A stretch of DNA of 64,000 bases from Streptomyces sp. M41(2017) (GTDB lineage: Bacteria; Actinomycetota; Actinomycetes; Streptomycetales; Streptomycetaceae), in contig NZ_MWFK01000001.1 in the NCBI RefSeq assembly GCF_002078175.1, positions 992,001 to 1,056,000 on the forward strand. Reading direction: 5' to 3'. Below the pieces are notes generated by a model. That model saw only the letters and a program-made list of their open reading frames with translations. It was not told the DNA's origin and made no database searches. A program made the position numbers and the translations under genes. Shown in pieces: positions 1 through 8,517 of the stretch (positions are counted from its first letter, which is position 1; every line of letters starts with the position of its first letter).

Positions 1-1
1 G

Positions 2-622
2 GCGTCCCTCGTGCACGTCGACCACGAGGGCGCGTCCTTCGCGGGCGCGCTGATCGAGCGGTCGGGGCAGACGCCGGTGGAGTGGCTGCGCGACTACCTG
101 CGCGCCTACCTCACTCCGCTGCTGCACAGCTTCTACGCGTACGACCTCGTCTACATGCCGCACGGCGAGAACGTCATCCTGGTGCTGGAGGACGGGGCGG
201 TGCGGCGGGCGGTCTACAAGGACATCGCCGAGGAGATCGCGGTGCTGGACCCGCAGGCGGTGCTGCCGCCCGCGGTCGAGCGCATCCGCGTCGAGGTCCC
301 CGAGGACCAGAAGCTGCTGTCCGTCTTCACGGACGTCTTCGACTGCTACTTCCGCTTCCTGGCGGCGCAGTTGGCGGCCGAGGGCATCCTCGACGAGGAC
401 GACTTCTGGCGCACGGTCGCCGAGTCGGTGCGTGCCTATCAGGAGGCGACGCCGGAACTGGAGGACAGGTTCCGGCAGTACGACCTGTTCGCCCCCGAGT
501 TCGCGCTGTCCTGTCTCAACCGGCTCCAGCTGCGGGACAACCGGCAGATGGTGGACCTGGCGGACCCGTCGGGCGCGCTCCAGCTGATCGGCACCCTGAG
601 GAACCCGATCGCCGGGTTCTGA
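2..622 (+). CDS. desD: NIS siderophore synthetase DesD, C-terminal part
   Basis: C-terminal 206 residues of an IucA/IucC-family (NRPS-independent) siderophore synthetase; the gene starts before the window. The start of the fragment holds a DHEGAS segment and then a PHGENVI motif, both typical of the second half of the synthetase catalytic domain. The tail is the helical FhuF-like C-terminal domain. In Streptomyces the enzyme at this place, next to a GH20 hexosaminidase, is DesD, which trimerises and cyclises N-hydroxy-N-succinylcadaverine to desferrioxamine in the cytoplasm using ATP. The DesD assignment rests on synteny; other IucA/C synthetases look alike in this domain. A strong hairpin follows the stop. 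Confidence 0.85.
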   Translation, partial: ASLVHVDHEGASFAGALIERSGQTPVEWLRDYLRAYLTPLLHSFYAYDLVYMPHGENVILVLEDGAVRRAVYKDIAEEIAVLDPQAVLPPAVERIRVEVPEDQKLLSVFTDVFDCYFRFLAAQLAAEGILDEDDFWRTVAESVRAYQEATPELEDRFRQYDLFAPEFALSCLNRLQLRDNRQMVDLADPSGALQLIGTLRNPIAGF

Positions 623-654
623 GCGCCGGGCTCCCAGGAGCCCCGCACACGGGC

Positions 655-686
655 GGGCGCCCCGGAGACGGTCCTCCGGGGCGCCC
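655..686. terminator. Bidirectional hairpin terminator between convergent desD and hexosaminidase
   Basis: Perfect 13-bp inverted repeat (GGGCGCCCCGGAG at 655-667, its complement at 674-686) with a 6-nt loop, located between two convergent stop codons. No long U-tract, as usual in Streptomyces. Confidence 0.8.
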
Positions 687-710
687 GTCGGCACGTCGGG
701 CCGGGTGGGG

Positions 711-2306
711 CTAGCTCGCGGGCCAGGGGACCTGGGGCGAGCGGTAGTAGCCGATCCCGAGCGCGTCCCAGCGCGGGGCCTGCGCGGCGAGGCGCACCTT
801 GTAGGTGTCCCAGTCGTGTGTCGACGCTGGCGACCAGCCGAGTTCGGCGGCGCCGGGCAGCCTCGGGAAGGCCATGACGTCGATGTCGGCGGAGGTCGCG
901 AGGGTCTCCGTCCACAGCGGCGCCTCGACGCCCCTGACGGCCGAGGCGGGCACGCCGGCGAGGTAGCCGCCCGGGTCCCAGTCGTACGCCCTGCGCACCT
1001 CGACGAGTCCGGCCCAGTCCTGGCCGAGCGGGGTGTCGGCGGTGTACTTCATGTCGAGGTACAGCCGGTCGGCGGGTGACAGGACGATGCCGGTGCCGTT
1101 CTGCGCGGCGCGGGCGACCTGCGCCTTCTCGGCGTCGTCGGTGTCGTCGAGCCCCCAGTACTGGGCGATGGCGCCCTTCGCCGGAGTGGCTCCGGTCAGC
1201 TGGTGCCAGCCGATCACCTTCTTGCCGTACTTGGCGACGAGCGGCTGCACCTTGTCCATGAAGGTCACGTAGTCGGCGTGGCTGGTGGAGTGGGCCTCGT
1301 CGCCGCCGATGTGGAGGTATTTCCCCGGGGTGAGGGCGGCCAGTTCGCGGAGGACGTCGTCCACGAAGTCGTACGTCACTGGCTTGTTCACGCACAGCGA
1401 GCTGAAGCCGACCTCGGTGCCGGTGTAGAGCGGTGGCGCGACCCCGTCGCAGTTCAGCCGCGCGTACGAGGCGAGCGCGGCGTTGGTGTGCCCGGGCATG
1501 TCGATCTCCGGGACGACGTCCAGGTAGCGGGAGGCGGCGTAGCGGACGATCCGGCGGTAGTCGGCCTTGGTGTAGAAGCCGCCGGGTCCGCCGCCGACCT
1601 GGGTGGAGCCGCCGTGGGTGGCGAGGCGCGGCCAGGAGTCGAGGGCGATGCGCCAGCCCTGGTCGTCGCTGAGGTGCAGATGCAGCGTGTTGACCTTGTA
1701 GAGGGCGAGTTCGTCGATGTAGCGCTCGACCTGGGCGACGGTGAAGAAGTGGCGGGAGACGTCGAGCATGGCGCCGCGGTAGCCGTAGCGCGGGGTGTCC
1801 GTGACGGTGCCGCCGGCGATCGGCCAGGGTCCGGGCTGGACGGTGCTCTTCTCGACGGAGGCGGGCAGCAGCTGGCGCAGGGTCTGGACACCGTGGAAGA
1901 GGCCGGCGGGGCGGCCGGCCGTGATGGTGACGCCCGACCTGCCGCTGACGAGGCGGTAGCCCTCCTCGCCGAGGCCCTTGCCGCCGAGTCGCAGCCGGAT
2001 CTGCCCGTCGCCGCGGGCCGTGACGGGCAGCGGGTAGCCGGTGGAGGGGCGCAGGACGTCCGCGAGGTAGGCGCCGACCGCGCGGACGGCGCGGGAGTCG
2101 TCGACGCGGATGCGGGTGTCCCTGGTGACGCGGTACGGGGATCCGCCCGGGTCGACGGAGGCGGGGGCGGGGACGACCCGGCCGAGGGGGGTGGGGGTGG
2201 AGGGGGTGGCCGGTGCGGTCGGGGCGGCTCCGGAGAGGGAGAGGCCGGCCGCGGCGACGAGCAGCAGTGTTCCGAGAAGGCGGGGCGTTCTGTGGTGCTG
2301 TCTCAC
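711..2306 (-). CDS. Secreted beta-N-acetylhexosaminidase (GH20)
   Basis: About 531 residues. It hydrolyses terminal GlcNAc from chito-oligosaccharides outside the cell. An N-terminal signal sequence (basic start, then LLGTLLLVAAAGLSLSG, Ala/Pro-rich cleavage region) precedes a GH20b domain (about residues 45-170) and the GH20 barrel. The catalytic HIGGDEA motif places the Asp-Glu pair at residues 336-337. The GTG at 2306 is chosen because GGGAG lies 5 nt upstream; an in-frame ATG at 2318 overlaps that ribosome-binding site. A DasR-box-like palindrome lies about 70-85 bp upstream, which fits induction by chitin breakdown products. The gene is convergent with desD and divergent from the DUF4429 gene. 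Confidence 0.9.
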   Translation of the reverse strand: MRQHHRTPRLLGTLLLVAAAGLSLSGAAPTAPATPSTPTPLGRVVPAPASVDPGGSPYRVTRDTRIRVDDSRAVRAVGAYLADVLRPSTGYPLPVTARGDGQIRLRLGGKGLGEEGYRLVSGRSGVTITAGRPAGLFHGVQTLRQLLPASVEKSTVQPGPWPIAGGTVTDTPRYGYRGAMLDVSRHFFTVAQVERYIDELALYKVNTLHLHLSDDQGWRIALDSWPRLATHGGSTQVGGGPGGFYTKADYRRIVRYAASRYLDVVPEIDMPGHTNAALASYARLNCDGVAPPLYTGTEVGFSSLCVNKPVTYDFVDDVLRELAALTPGKYLHIGGDEAHSTSHADYVTFMDKVQPLVAKYGKKVIGWHQLTGATPAKGAIAQYWGLDDTDDAEKAQVARAAQNGTGIVLSPADRLYLDMKYTADTPLGQDWAGLVEVRRAYDWDPGGYLAGVPASAVRGVEAPLWTETLATSADIDVMAFPRLPGAAELGWSPASTHDWDTYKVRLAAQAPRWDALGIGYYRSPQVPWPAS

Positions 2307-2376
2307 ATGCGCTCCCATCGATGCCCGGCACGGGCTCCGAACGGCCCTGGGGGCGGGCCGCTCACCGTGCCGTCGA

Positions 2377-2392
2377 ATTGGTCGAGACCACT
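2377..2392. promoter_or_regulatory. DasR-box-like (dre) element
   Basis: ATTGGTCGAGACCACT matches 13 of 16 positions of the dre consensus ACTGGTCTAGACCAGT. It lies in the divergent region between the hexosaminidase (start 2306) and the DUF4429 gene (start 2424). DasR is the GlcNAc-responsive GntR regulator of streptomycetes. The match is seen directly; binding is inferred. Confidence 0.7.
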
Positions 2393-2423
2393 CTCCCGCA
2401 GTCGCGGTGGAACAATCCCCTGC

Positions 2424-3314
2424 ATGGCGGAAATCATCCAGCGGGACGGCACCTGGGTCTTCGACGGCGACGCGCTGCGGCTGACCCCGGGACGGGACAG
2501 GAACGTCGGCCTGCTGCGCAAGGAGCTGGGCGAACTCACCGTCCCGCTGGGGGCGTTGGCGGGTGTGTCGCTGGAGCAGGGCAAGAAGGCGGGGCGGCTG
2601 AGGCTGCGGCTGCGGGACGGCGCGGACCCTCTGCTCCAGGCGACGGGCGGCAAGCTCGGCGAGCCGAACGACCCGTACCAGCTGACGGTCGAGGCGGACC
2701 GGTTCGGCGTCGCCGAGTACTTCGTGGACGAGGTGCGCAACGCGCTGCTGCTCGACGAGGTGCCGGCGGGGCCGGTCGACGGCTATCTGCTGCCCGGTCC
2801 CGCGGTCCCGCTGTCCGCCTCCGCCGGTGACGGCACGGCGACCTTCGACGGGGAGTCCGTACGCCTGGACTGGAACTGGAAGACGGAGGAGGCGAAGTCG
2901 GCGGCCGGTGCGCGCACGCTCGCCCTCGGCGACATCACGGCCGTCGAGTGGCATCCGGCGGTGGGTCTGGAGAACGGCTGTCTGCGCTTTTCCGTGCGGG
3001 GCGCGGAGACGAAGGCGCCGCCGAAGTACGACCCCAACTCCGTGGAGCTGTGGGGCTTCAAGAAGGATCCGCTGATGGCGCTGATCGCCGCGGCGGTGCA
3101 GGCGCGGCTGCCGCATCCGGCGGTGTCCGTGCCCGAGGAGCCCGCGCCGCCGGCCGCGGGAGCGGGCCGGGCGGCCATCCCCGCCCCCGCGTCCGAGGCC
3201 GATCACGACGCCCTGCTGCGCAGGCTCAGGGAACTGGGCGAGCTGCGCCGGGAGGGCGTCCTGACCGAGGAGGAGTTCGCGCTGGCCAAGCAGGCGGTCC
3301 TCAAGCGCCTGTGA
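2424..3314 (+). CDS. DUF4429 protein with C-terminal SHOCT motif
   Basis: 296 residues, no signal peptide or membrane segment. Two related beta-rich DUF4429 repeats are visible (about residues 1-115 and 125-235). The first starts with an IIQRDGTWVFDGDALRLTPG segment and the second reuses a 'TATFDGESVRLDW' pattern. A Pro/Ala linker and a C-terminal SHOCT helix pair (LLRRLRELGELRREGVLTEE, then EFALAKQAVL) follow. SHOCT motifs occur in many oligomerising or membrane-associated proteins; the function of this protein is unknown. The ATG at 2424 lacks an obvious Shine-Dalgarno sequence and follows the dre-like site by about 30 bp, so it may share regulation with the hexosaminidase. Confidence 0.85.
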   Translation: MAEIIQRDGTWVFDGDALRLTPGRDRNVGLLRKELGELTVPLGALAGVSLEQGKKAGRLRLRLRDGADPLLQATGGKLGEPNDPYQLTVEADRFGVAEYFVDEVRNALLLDEVPAGPVDGYLLPGPAVPLSASAGDGTATFDGESVRLDWNWKTEEAKSAAGARTLALGDITAVEWHPAVGLENGCLRFSVRGAETKAPPKYDPNSVELWGFKKDPLMALIAAAVQARLPHPAVSVPEEPAPPAAGAGRAAIPAPASEADHDALLRRLRELGELRREGVLTEEEFALAKQAVLKRL

Positions 3315-3401
3315 GGACACGGACGCGTCGAGGACCGCCCGCTCGCGGGACCAGCGGCCCGTACCCCCGGCGCCCGGGGTGCACGGGGCCTTCGGGGGTG
3401 C

Positions 3402-4988
3402 CTACTTGGCCCGGCGGGCGACCGTGAAGTGGTCGACCTCGGCGCCGGTCTCGGCGATGCCGCGGACCTTCAGGGTGGCCAGGCGGCCCCGGGAGGCGGG
3501 CGTGACGTCGACGCGCAGGAACGAGTAGTTGAGGTAGCGCACGCGCGACCAGGTGACCGTCTCGTTCTGCTTGCCGTCCTTCAGGTTGACGAAGGAGGCG
3601 ACGGACTCGACCTCGTTCTCCTTGCCCTCGTAGGACTCGGGGGCGGTGAAGGCGTAGAGGCTGCGGCCGGCCGCGCCCGCCGTGACATAGACGACGCCGT
3701 CGGTCTCCGGGTAGGCGGTGCCGCCGATCGGGAGCTTCTTGGTGACCGCGTTGTTCTTGATGACGTCGGTGCGCTCGTACTGGTGGTTGTGGCCGTTGAT
3801 CACCAGGTCGACGGTGTACTTCTCGAACAGCGGCACCCACTCCTGTCGCACGCCCCCCTCCGAGGCGTGCGCCGTGGAGGTGCAGTACGCGCAGTGGTGG
3901 AAGAAGATCACGATGAAGTCGATGTCCCGGGCGGCCCGGTACTTCTTGAGCTGGGTCTCCAGCCACTTCGTCTGGGTGCCGCCGGAGATGCCGAGGTTGG
4001 CCGGGATCTCGAAGGAGATGTCGTTGGCGTCCAGCGAGATGATCGCCGTGTTGCCGTGGACGAAGGAGTAGACGCCCGGCAGGTTGGCCTTGTCGGGGCC
4101 GTTGTCGGGCAGCGTCCAGCGGGCCTCCTCGCCGCCGTAGCCGTTGGGCGAGTACCAGGCCTCCATGTCGTGGTTGCCGTAGGCGGGCATCCAGGGGACC
4201 TGCTTGGCGACGGTCTCGGTCTGGGCGAGGAACTGGTCCCAGATGCGCGAGTCGAAGCCGGTGTCCTCCTTCTTGCCCGCGCCGGACGGGTCCGCGTACG
4301 CGATGTCGCCGGCATGCAGGTGGAAGGACGGGTTCTGGGCGAGCAGCAGCGCGTCGTTGACGAGGCCGTGGTAGCCGACGCCCTCGTCGCCGAAGGCGGT
4401 GAAGGTGAAGGGCTCGGCGCGGTCGGGCGCGGTGGTGAAGGTGCCGAGCGTGCCGAGGAGGTGGGGCGCGGCGGGGTCGAAGCCGGCGTGGCCGACTCCG
4501 TAGTAGTACGTCTTCCCGGGGCGCAGACGGGTGAGCTTGGCGTGCAGGTAGTACTGGGTGTGGTCGCCGCTCGCGCCGACGCCGGCCGGGGTGTAGAGGG
4601 TGCGGACCTCGGCGTCGATCTTGCGGGAGAGGTCCCAGGGGTGGGCGCCGATGCGGATGTAGGGGCGGCTGACCGCGGTCGGTACCTGCCAGGAGACGGT
4701 CATCTCGGTACGCGGGTCGTTGCCGAAGGCGAGGTGACGTCCGAAGGGGGCGACGAGCGCGCCGTCCGCCTTCTCCGCCGCGGCGGGGGCGGAGGTCCGC
4801 CGCGCCGGGACCGCCGCCTGCGCGACGGCGGCGGGCACGAAGGCGCCGCCCGCGACGGCGCCGAGGGTCACGGCGCCGCCTCTGATCATGTTGCGCCGGG
4901 AGAACCTGGCGCGCAGGTACTCGTGCTGCTCGGCCATGCTCATGTTCTCGGCGAGCCGCTCGGGTACGCCCATGCGTGGAGTGTCCAT
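3402..4988 (-). CDS. Tat-exported purple acid phosphatase-type metallophosphoesterase
   Basis: 528 residues. The N-terminus has a twin-arginine-type signal (FSRRNMIRGGAV, then an Ala-rich stretch to about residue 60). An N-terminal Fn3-like domain follows (about 75-190, with the 'TEMTVSWQVPT' and 'LRPGKTYYYGVG' signatures of purple acid phosphatases). The metallophosphatase domain has all the hallmark metal ligands: FGDEG, HAGDIAYAD, YGNHDME, FFHHCAY and GHNHQYER. It likely hydrolyses phosphate monoesters outside the cell. The ATG at 4988 has GGAG only 2 nt upstream; ATG 4973 is an alternative. It is divergent from the small gene at 5138. Confidence 0.87.
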   Translation of the reverse strand: MDTPRMGVPERLAENMSMAEQHEYLRARFSRRNMIRGGAVTLGAVAGGAFVPAAVAQAAVPARRTSAPAAAEKADGALVAPFGRHLAFGNDPRTEMTVSWQVPTAVSRPYIRIGAHPWDLSRKIDAEVRTLYTPAGVGASGDHTQYYLHAKLTRLRPGKTYYYGVGHAGFDPAAPHLLGTLGTFTTAPDRAEPFTFTAFGDEGVGYHGLVNDALLLAQNPSFHLHAGDIAYADPSGAGKKEDTGFDSRIWDQFLAQTETVAKQVPWMPAYGNHDMEAWYSPNGYGGEEARWTLPDNGPDKANLPGVYSFVHGNTAIISLDANDISFEIPANLGISGGTQTKWLETQLKKYRAARDIDFIVIFFHHCAYCTSTAHASEGGVRQEWVPLFEKYTVDLVINGHNHQYERTDVIKNNAVTKKLPIGGTAYPETDGVVYVTAGAAGRSLYAFTAPESYEGKENEVESVASFVNLKDGKQNETVTWSRVRYLNYSFLRVDVTPASRGRLATLKVRGIAETGAEVDHFTVARRAK

Positions 4989-5137
4989 GGCTCCAGAAGT
5001 TGCTCTCGGCAATCGACGGGGCGCAAGACGCCGGATGGACAGCGCGCAAACAGCGGTCCATAAGAGTTTCAACAACCGCTTGCCCGATATCGGGCAGAAT
5101 TCTTGCGAATCGCCTTCCGGTACCCCAGGATCAACGG

Positions 5138-5395
5138 GTGCACGACGAACTTGTTGATCATCTGACGCGGTCCACGCCCCTGAGCCGGGGCGAGGCGCTG
5201 CGTGTGGTCCAGGACGTGCTCGCCTGGTTCGACGAGACGACCGAGGAGTACGTCCGTCGCCGCCACCGCGAACTCCAGGCACAGGGCCTGGTGAACGCGA
5301 CGATCTTCGATCGGATCGAGGCGGACCTGAAGTACCGCGCGGTCGCGCCGCCCGAGCTCACCCTCCGGCAGCTGCGCCGCATCGTCTACGGCTGA
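5138..5395 (+). CDS. Small conserved protein upstream of glmS
   Basis: 85 residues, predicted soluble and mostly helical, starting at GTG with AGGA 7 nt upstream. Its segment 'LSRGEALRVVQDVLAWFDE' suggests an amphipathic helix, and it ends LRQLRRIVYG. I do not recognise a domain. The stop is 13 nt before the glmS ATG, so the two genes are almost certainly cotranscribed, which suggests a link to glmS expression or amino-sugar metabolism, but nothing in the protein itself shows this. Confidence 0.75.
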   Translation: MHDELVDHLTRSTPLSRGEALRVVQDVLAWFDETTEEYVRRRHRELQAQGLVNATIFDRIEADLKYRAVAPPELTLRQLRRIVYG

Positions 5396-5408
5396 GGAAT
5401 ACGTATAT

Positions 5409-7226
5409 ATGTGCGGAATCGTCGGATACATCGGCAGGCGTGACGTGGCGCCGCTGCTCCTGGAGGGCCTGCAGCGCCTGGAGTACCGCGGCTACGACTC
5501 GGCGGGCATCGTCGTGACCTCCCCGAAGGCCGCCGGCCTGAAGATGGTCAAGGCCAAGGGCCGGGTCCGTGACCTGGAGGCCAAGGTCCCCAAGCGGTTC
5601 GCCGGCACCACCGGTATCGCCCACACCCGCTGGGCCACGCACGGCGCCCCCTCCGACGTGAACGCGCACCCCCACATGTCGGCCGACAGCTCGGTCGCCG
5701 TCGTCCACAACGGCATCATCGACAACGCCTCCGACCTGCGCAAGAAGCTGGAGGCGGACGGCGTCGAGTTCCTCTCCGAGACCGACACCGAGGTCCTCAC
5801 CCACCTCATCGCCCGGTCCCAGCAGGAGAAGCTGGAGGACAAGGTCCGCGAGACCCTGCGGGTCATCGAGGGCACCTACGGCATCGCCGTGATGCACGCC
5901 GACTTCCCCGACCGCATCGTGGTGGCGCGCAACGGCTCCCCCGTCGTGCTCGGCATCGGCGAGAAGGAGATGTTCGTCGCCTCGGACATCGCCGCGCTGG
6001 TCACCCACACCCGCCAGATCGTGACCCTCGACGACGGCGAGATGGCCACCCTCAAGGCCGACGACTTCCGGACCTACACCACGGAGGGCACCCGGACGAC
6101 GTCCGAGCCGACCACCGTGGAGTGGGAGGCCGCGTCCTACGACATGGGCGGCCACGACACGTACATGCACAAGGAGATCCACGAGCAGGCCGAGGCCGTG
6201 GACCGGGTGCTGCGCGGCCGGATCGACGACCGGTTCTCGACGGTCCACCTCGGCGGCCTGAACCTGGACGCCCGCGAGGCGCGCCAGATCCGCCGGGTGA
6301 AGATCCTCGGCTGCGGCACCTCGTACCACGCGGGCATGATCGGCGCCCAGATGATCGAGGAGCTGGCCCGCATCCCCGCGGACGCCGAGCCGGCCTCCGA
6401 GTTCCGCTACCGCAACGCGGTCGTCGACCCCGACACCCTGTACGTCGCCGTCTCCCAGTCCGGTGAGACGTACGACGTGCTCGCCGCCGTGCAGGAACTG
6501 AAGCGCAAGGGCGCGCGGGTGCTCGGCGTCGTCAACGTCGTCGGCTCCGCGATCGCCCGCGAGGCGGACGGCGGCATGTACGTCCACGCGGGCCCCGAGG
6601 TCTGCGTCGTCTCGACGAAGTGCTTCACCAACACGACGGTGGCGTTCGCGCTGCTCGCCCTGCACCTCGGCCGCACCCGTGACCTGTCGGTCCGCGACGG
6701 CAAGCGGATCATCGAGGGCCTGCGGAAACTGCCCGCGCAGATCTCCGAGATCCTGGAGCGCGAGGACGAGATCAAGAAGCTGGCCGAGCAGTACGCCGAG
6801 GCCCGCTCGATGCTGTTCATCGGCCGCGTCCGGGGCTACCCGGTGGCCCGCGAGGCCTCTCTGAAGCTCAAGGAGGTCTCGTACATCCACGCCGAGGCCT
6901 ACCCGGCCTCGGAGTTGAAGCACGGTCCCCTTGCCCTCATCGAGCCGGCGCTCCCCACGGTCGCGATCGTCCCGGACGACGACCTGCTGGAGAAGAACCG
7001 CGCCGCGCTGGAGGAGATCAAGGCCCGCAGCGGCAAGATCCTCGCGGTCGCGCACCAGGAGCAGGAGAAGGCCGACCAGACGATCGTCGTCCCGAAGAAC
7101 GAGGACGAACTGGACCCGATCCTGATGGGCATCCCGCTCCAACTGCTCGCCTACCACACGGCGTTGGCGCTCGGCCGGGACATCGACAAGCCGCGCAACC
7201 TGGCCAAGTCGGTCACCGTCGAGTAG
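5409..7226 (+). CDS. glmS: Glutamine--fructose-6-phosphate aminotransferase (isomerizing)
   Basis: 605 residues, the usual GlmS length. The N-terminal MCGIVGYIG supplies the Ntn amidotransferase nucleophile Cys2 after Met removal, followed by the glutaminase domain (to about 240). Two SIS sugar-isomerase domains follow (about 290-430 and 460-590), with CGTSYHAG and SQSGET phosphosugar-binding motifs, and the C-terminus is KPRNLAKSVTVE. It makes glucosamine-6-phosphate for peptidoglycan in the cytoplasm. GAGG lies 10 nt before the ATG. Streptomyces often has two glmS genes, and this one lies near GlcNAc-releasing enzymes. A 15-bp hairpin terminates it. Confidence 0.97.
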   Translation: MCGIVGYIGRRDVAPLLLEGLQRLEYRGYDSAGIVVTSPKAAGLKMVKAKGRVRDLEAKVPKRFAGTTGIAHTRWATHGAPSDVNAHPHMSADSSVAVVHNGIIDNASDLRKKLEADGVEFLSETDTEVLTHLIARSQQEKLEDKVRETLRVIEGTYGIAVMHADFPDRIVVARNGSPVVLGIGEKEMFVASDIAALVTHTRQIVTLDDGEMATLKADDFRTYTTEGTRTTSEPTTVEWEAASYDMGGHDTYMHKEIHEQAEAVDRVLRGRIDDRFSTVHLGGLNLDAREARQIRRVKILGCGTSYHAGMIGAQMIEELARIPADAEPASEFRYRNAVVDPDTLYVAVSQSGETYDVLAAVQELKRKGARVLGVVNVVGSAIAREADGGMYVHAGPEVCVVSTKCFTNTTVAFALLALHLGRTRDLSVRDGKRIIEGLRKLPAQISEILEREDEIKKLAEQYAEARSMLFIGRVRGYPVAREASLKLKEVSYIHAEAYPASELKHGPLALIEPALPTVAIVPDDDLLEKNRAALEEIKARSGKILAVAHQEQEKADQTIVVPKNEDELDPILMGIPLQLLAYHTALALGRDIDKPRNLAKSVTVE

Positions 7227-7262
7227 TCCGCTCCGCCAAGTCCCCCACGAAGAGCCGGACAT

Positions 7263-7303
7263 GAACGGTCCCCGTGCGCGCCACCTGTGCACGGGGACCG
7301 TTC
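7263..7303 (+). terminator. glmS terminator
   Basis: Perfect 15-bp inverted repeat (GAACGGTCCCCGTGC at 7263-7277; complement at 7289-7303) with an 11-nt loop, 37 bp after the glmS stop. Confidence 0.85.
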
Positions 7304-7528
7304 CCGAAGGGCCGGAGCCGCCCAATTGCCCCGGCCCGCGCCGATCCCAGCCGGTGGCCGTCACACCCCGGCCGCGGCGCGTCGCGGCAGTCCGGGGGCG
7401 GCGTCGGGTGTCCTGCTGTCCGGTGCGGAAGATGCGCGTCCCGGCGGTCGCCGCCACAAGGACCGGCGTCCGGTGTATTCCCCCCACCAGGGCACGAACA
7501 CCCGCTACGCGCCGGTAGGTTGACCCGT

Positions 7529-7546
7529 CGCGCGCAGAAGCGCGCG
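7529..7546 (-). terminator. Hairpin after the usp gene
   Basis: Perfect 7-bp stem CGCGCGC/GCGCGCG with an AGAA loop, about 50 bp beyond the stop of the minus-strand usp gene. Confidence 0.5.
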
Positions 7547-7596
7547 GAGAAGGGGATGGCCGCTCCCCGAATCGGTGCGGCCAGCGTGACGCGACG

Positions 7597-8124
7597 TCAG
7601 GGAATGACGATCACGGGGCGCCTGGCGCGCTTGGCGAGCCGCCCCGCGACGGAGCCGAAGATGCGCCCGACGATGCCTTGCGTGGAGCCGACGACGATGG
7701 CGTCCGCCTCGTACTCCCGCCCCACCTCTTCGAGTTCGTGGCAGATGTCGCCGCCCCGCTCGACCAGGATCCACGGGACCTCGGAGAGGTACTCGGCGCA
7801 GGCCAGTTCCAGTCCCAGCACCTCGGTGCGGTGGTCGGGGACGTCGACGAAGACGGGTGGCTCGCAGCCCGCCCACACGGTGGTGGGCAGCCGGTTGGCC
7901 ACGTGCACGATGATCAGGCCCGAGCCTGAGCGGTGAGCCATGCCGATCGCGTAGGCGAGGGCGCGCTCGCTGGACGTCGAGCCGTCGAAACCGACGACGA
8001 CGCCGTGCTTGAAGGCGGGATCGCAGGACTGGCGCGGAGCTTCCGCCGCCAGGGGCTCGGCCGCCGTGGGATCGGCGAGCGGGCGCTTGCGGTCCGCGTG
8101 ATCGAAGAATTCGTGACCGGCCAT
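7597..8124 (-). CDS. Universal stress protein (UspA family)
   Basis: 175 residues with a single Usp domain (about residues 38-175). It starts with the VVVGFDGSTSSERAL strand-loop and ends with the ATP-binding signature GSTQGIVGRIFGSVAGR followed by PVIVIP. A roughly 35-residue N-terminal extension (MAGHEFFDHADRKR onward) precedes the domain; ATG 8124 is chosen as the start of this extension, and in-frame ATGs further upstream give an unlikely Pro/Gly-rich lead. Such ATP-binding USPs act as cytoplasmic stress or dormancy proteins. An inverted repeat lies 60-76 bp upstream. Confidence 0.88.
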   Translation of the reverse strand: MAGHEFFDHADRKRPLADPTAAEPLAAEAPRQSCDPAFKHGVVVGFDGSTSSERALAYAIGMAHRSGSGLIIVHVANRLPTTVWAGCEPPVFVDVPDHRTEVLGLELACAEYLSEVPWILVERGGDICHELEEVGREYEADAIVVGSTQGIVGRIFGSVAGRLAKRARRPVIVIP

Positions 8125-8517
8125 GATTGTCTCGGCGTCTGGATCCTCGTGGTGGGGACGACTGCGATCGGCAGAGCTGTGTCCGGGAAACATCTTCCCG
8201 ACCCCATACCCCCAAGGGTACGGCGGCACGCCTCCTCTGCCCAGATCCCGCGCGCCTTACGCGGCGTTCCAGGGAGCATGCATGAGAGGCGCCCGTAACG
8301 CAATGGTTGCTGCCCCGTACAGGCGGTTTGCACGGGGTTCACCCGGGGACGGGCGCTTTCCTGACCGTCCGGGGCGGGTGCACGCGTCGTGTACCACCCT
8401 GCCGGACGGCGGAGTCGGGCGCCCGGGCAGTGACCGGCCGGTCGACCAGGCGTTGAACCCTGCGCAGCCACCGCCATGGAGAGCATGGAGAACAACAGGA
8501 GTACTAGGGAGCAGAAC
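8125..8517. other. Divergent intergenic region usp / membrane protein
   Basis: 393 bp holding the outward promoters of both neighbours. The only structure I see is the CGGGAA-N5-TTCCCG repeat at 8184-8200. Confidence 0.5.
8184..8200. promoter_or_regulatory. Inverted repeat upstream of usp, possible operator
   Basis: CGGGAA-acatc-TTCCCG, perfect 6-bp arms with a 5-nt spacer, 60-76 bp upstream of the usp start codon. This is the size and position of a repressor or activator site; the regulator is unknown. Confidence 0.4.

Larger units (their letters stand above)
7227..7596. other. Intergenic region between glmS and the usp gene
   Basis: 370 bp between convergent genes. It holds the glmS terminator at 7263-7303 and a small hairpin at 7529-7546 for the opposite strand. 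Short ORFs here have poor Streptomyces codon bias and I do not call them. Confidence 0.6.

Noticed and set aside
439..2331. Long Arg/Pro-rich ORF opposite the hexosaminidase frame
   Set aside because: Shadow frame of a GC-rich gene; composition is Arg/Pro/Gly/His-rich with no domain.
1203..2423. In-frame 5' extension of the DUF4429 ORF
   Set aside because: Runs antisense through the hexosaminidase and is low-complexity; the real start is ATG 2424.
5358..7487. Long minus-strand ORF over glmS
   Set aside because: Antisense shadow of glmS; Val/Gly/Leu/Asp-rich without motifs.
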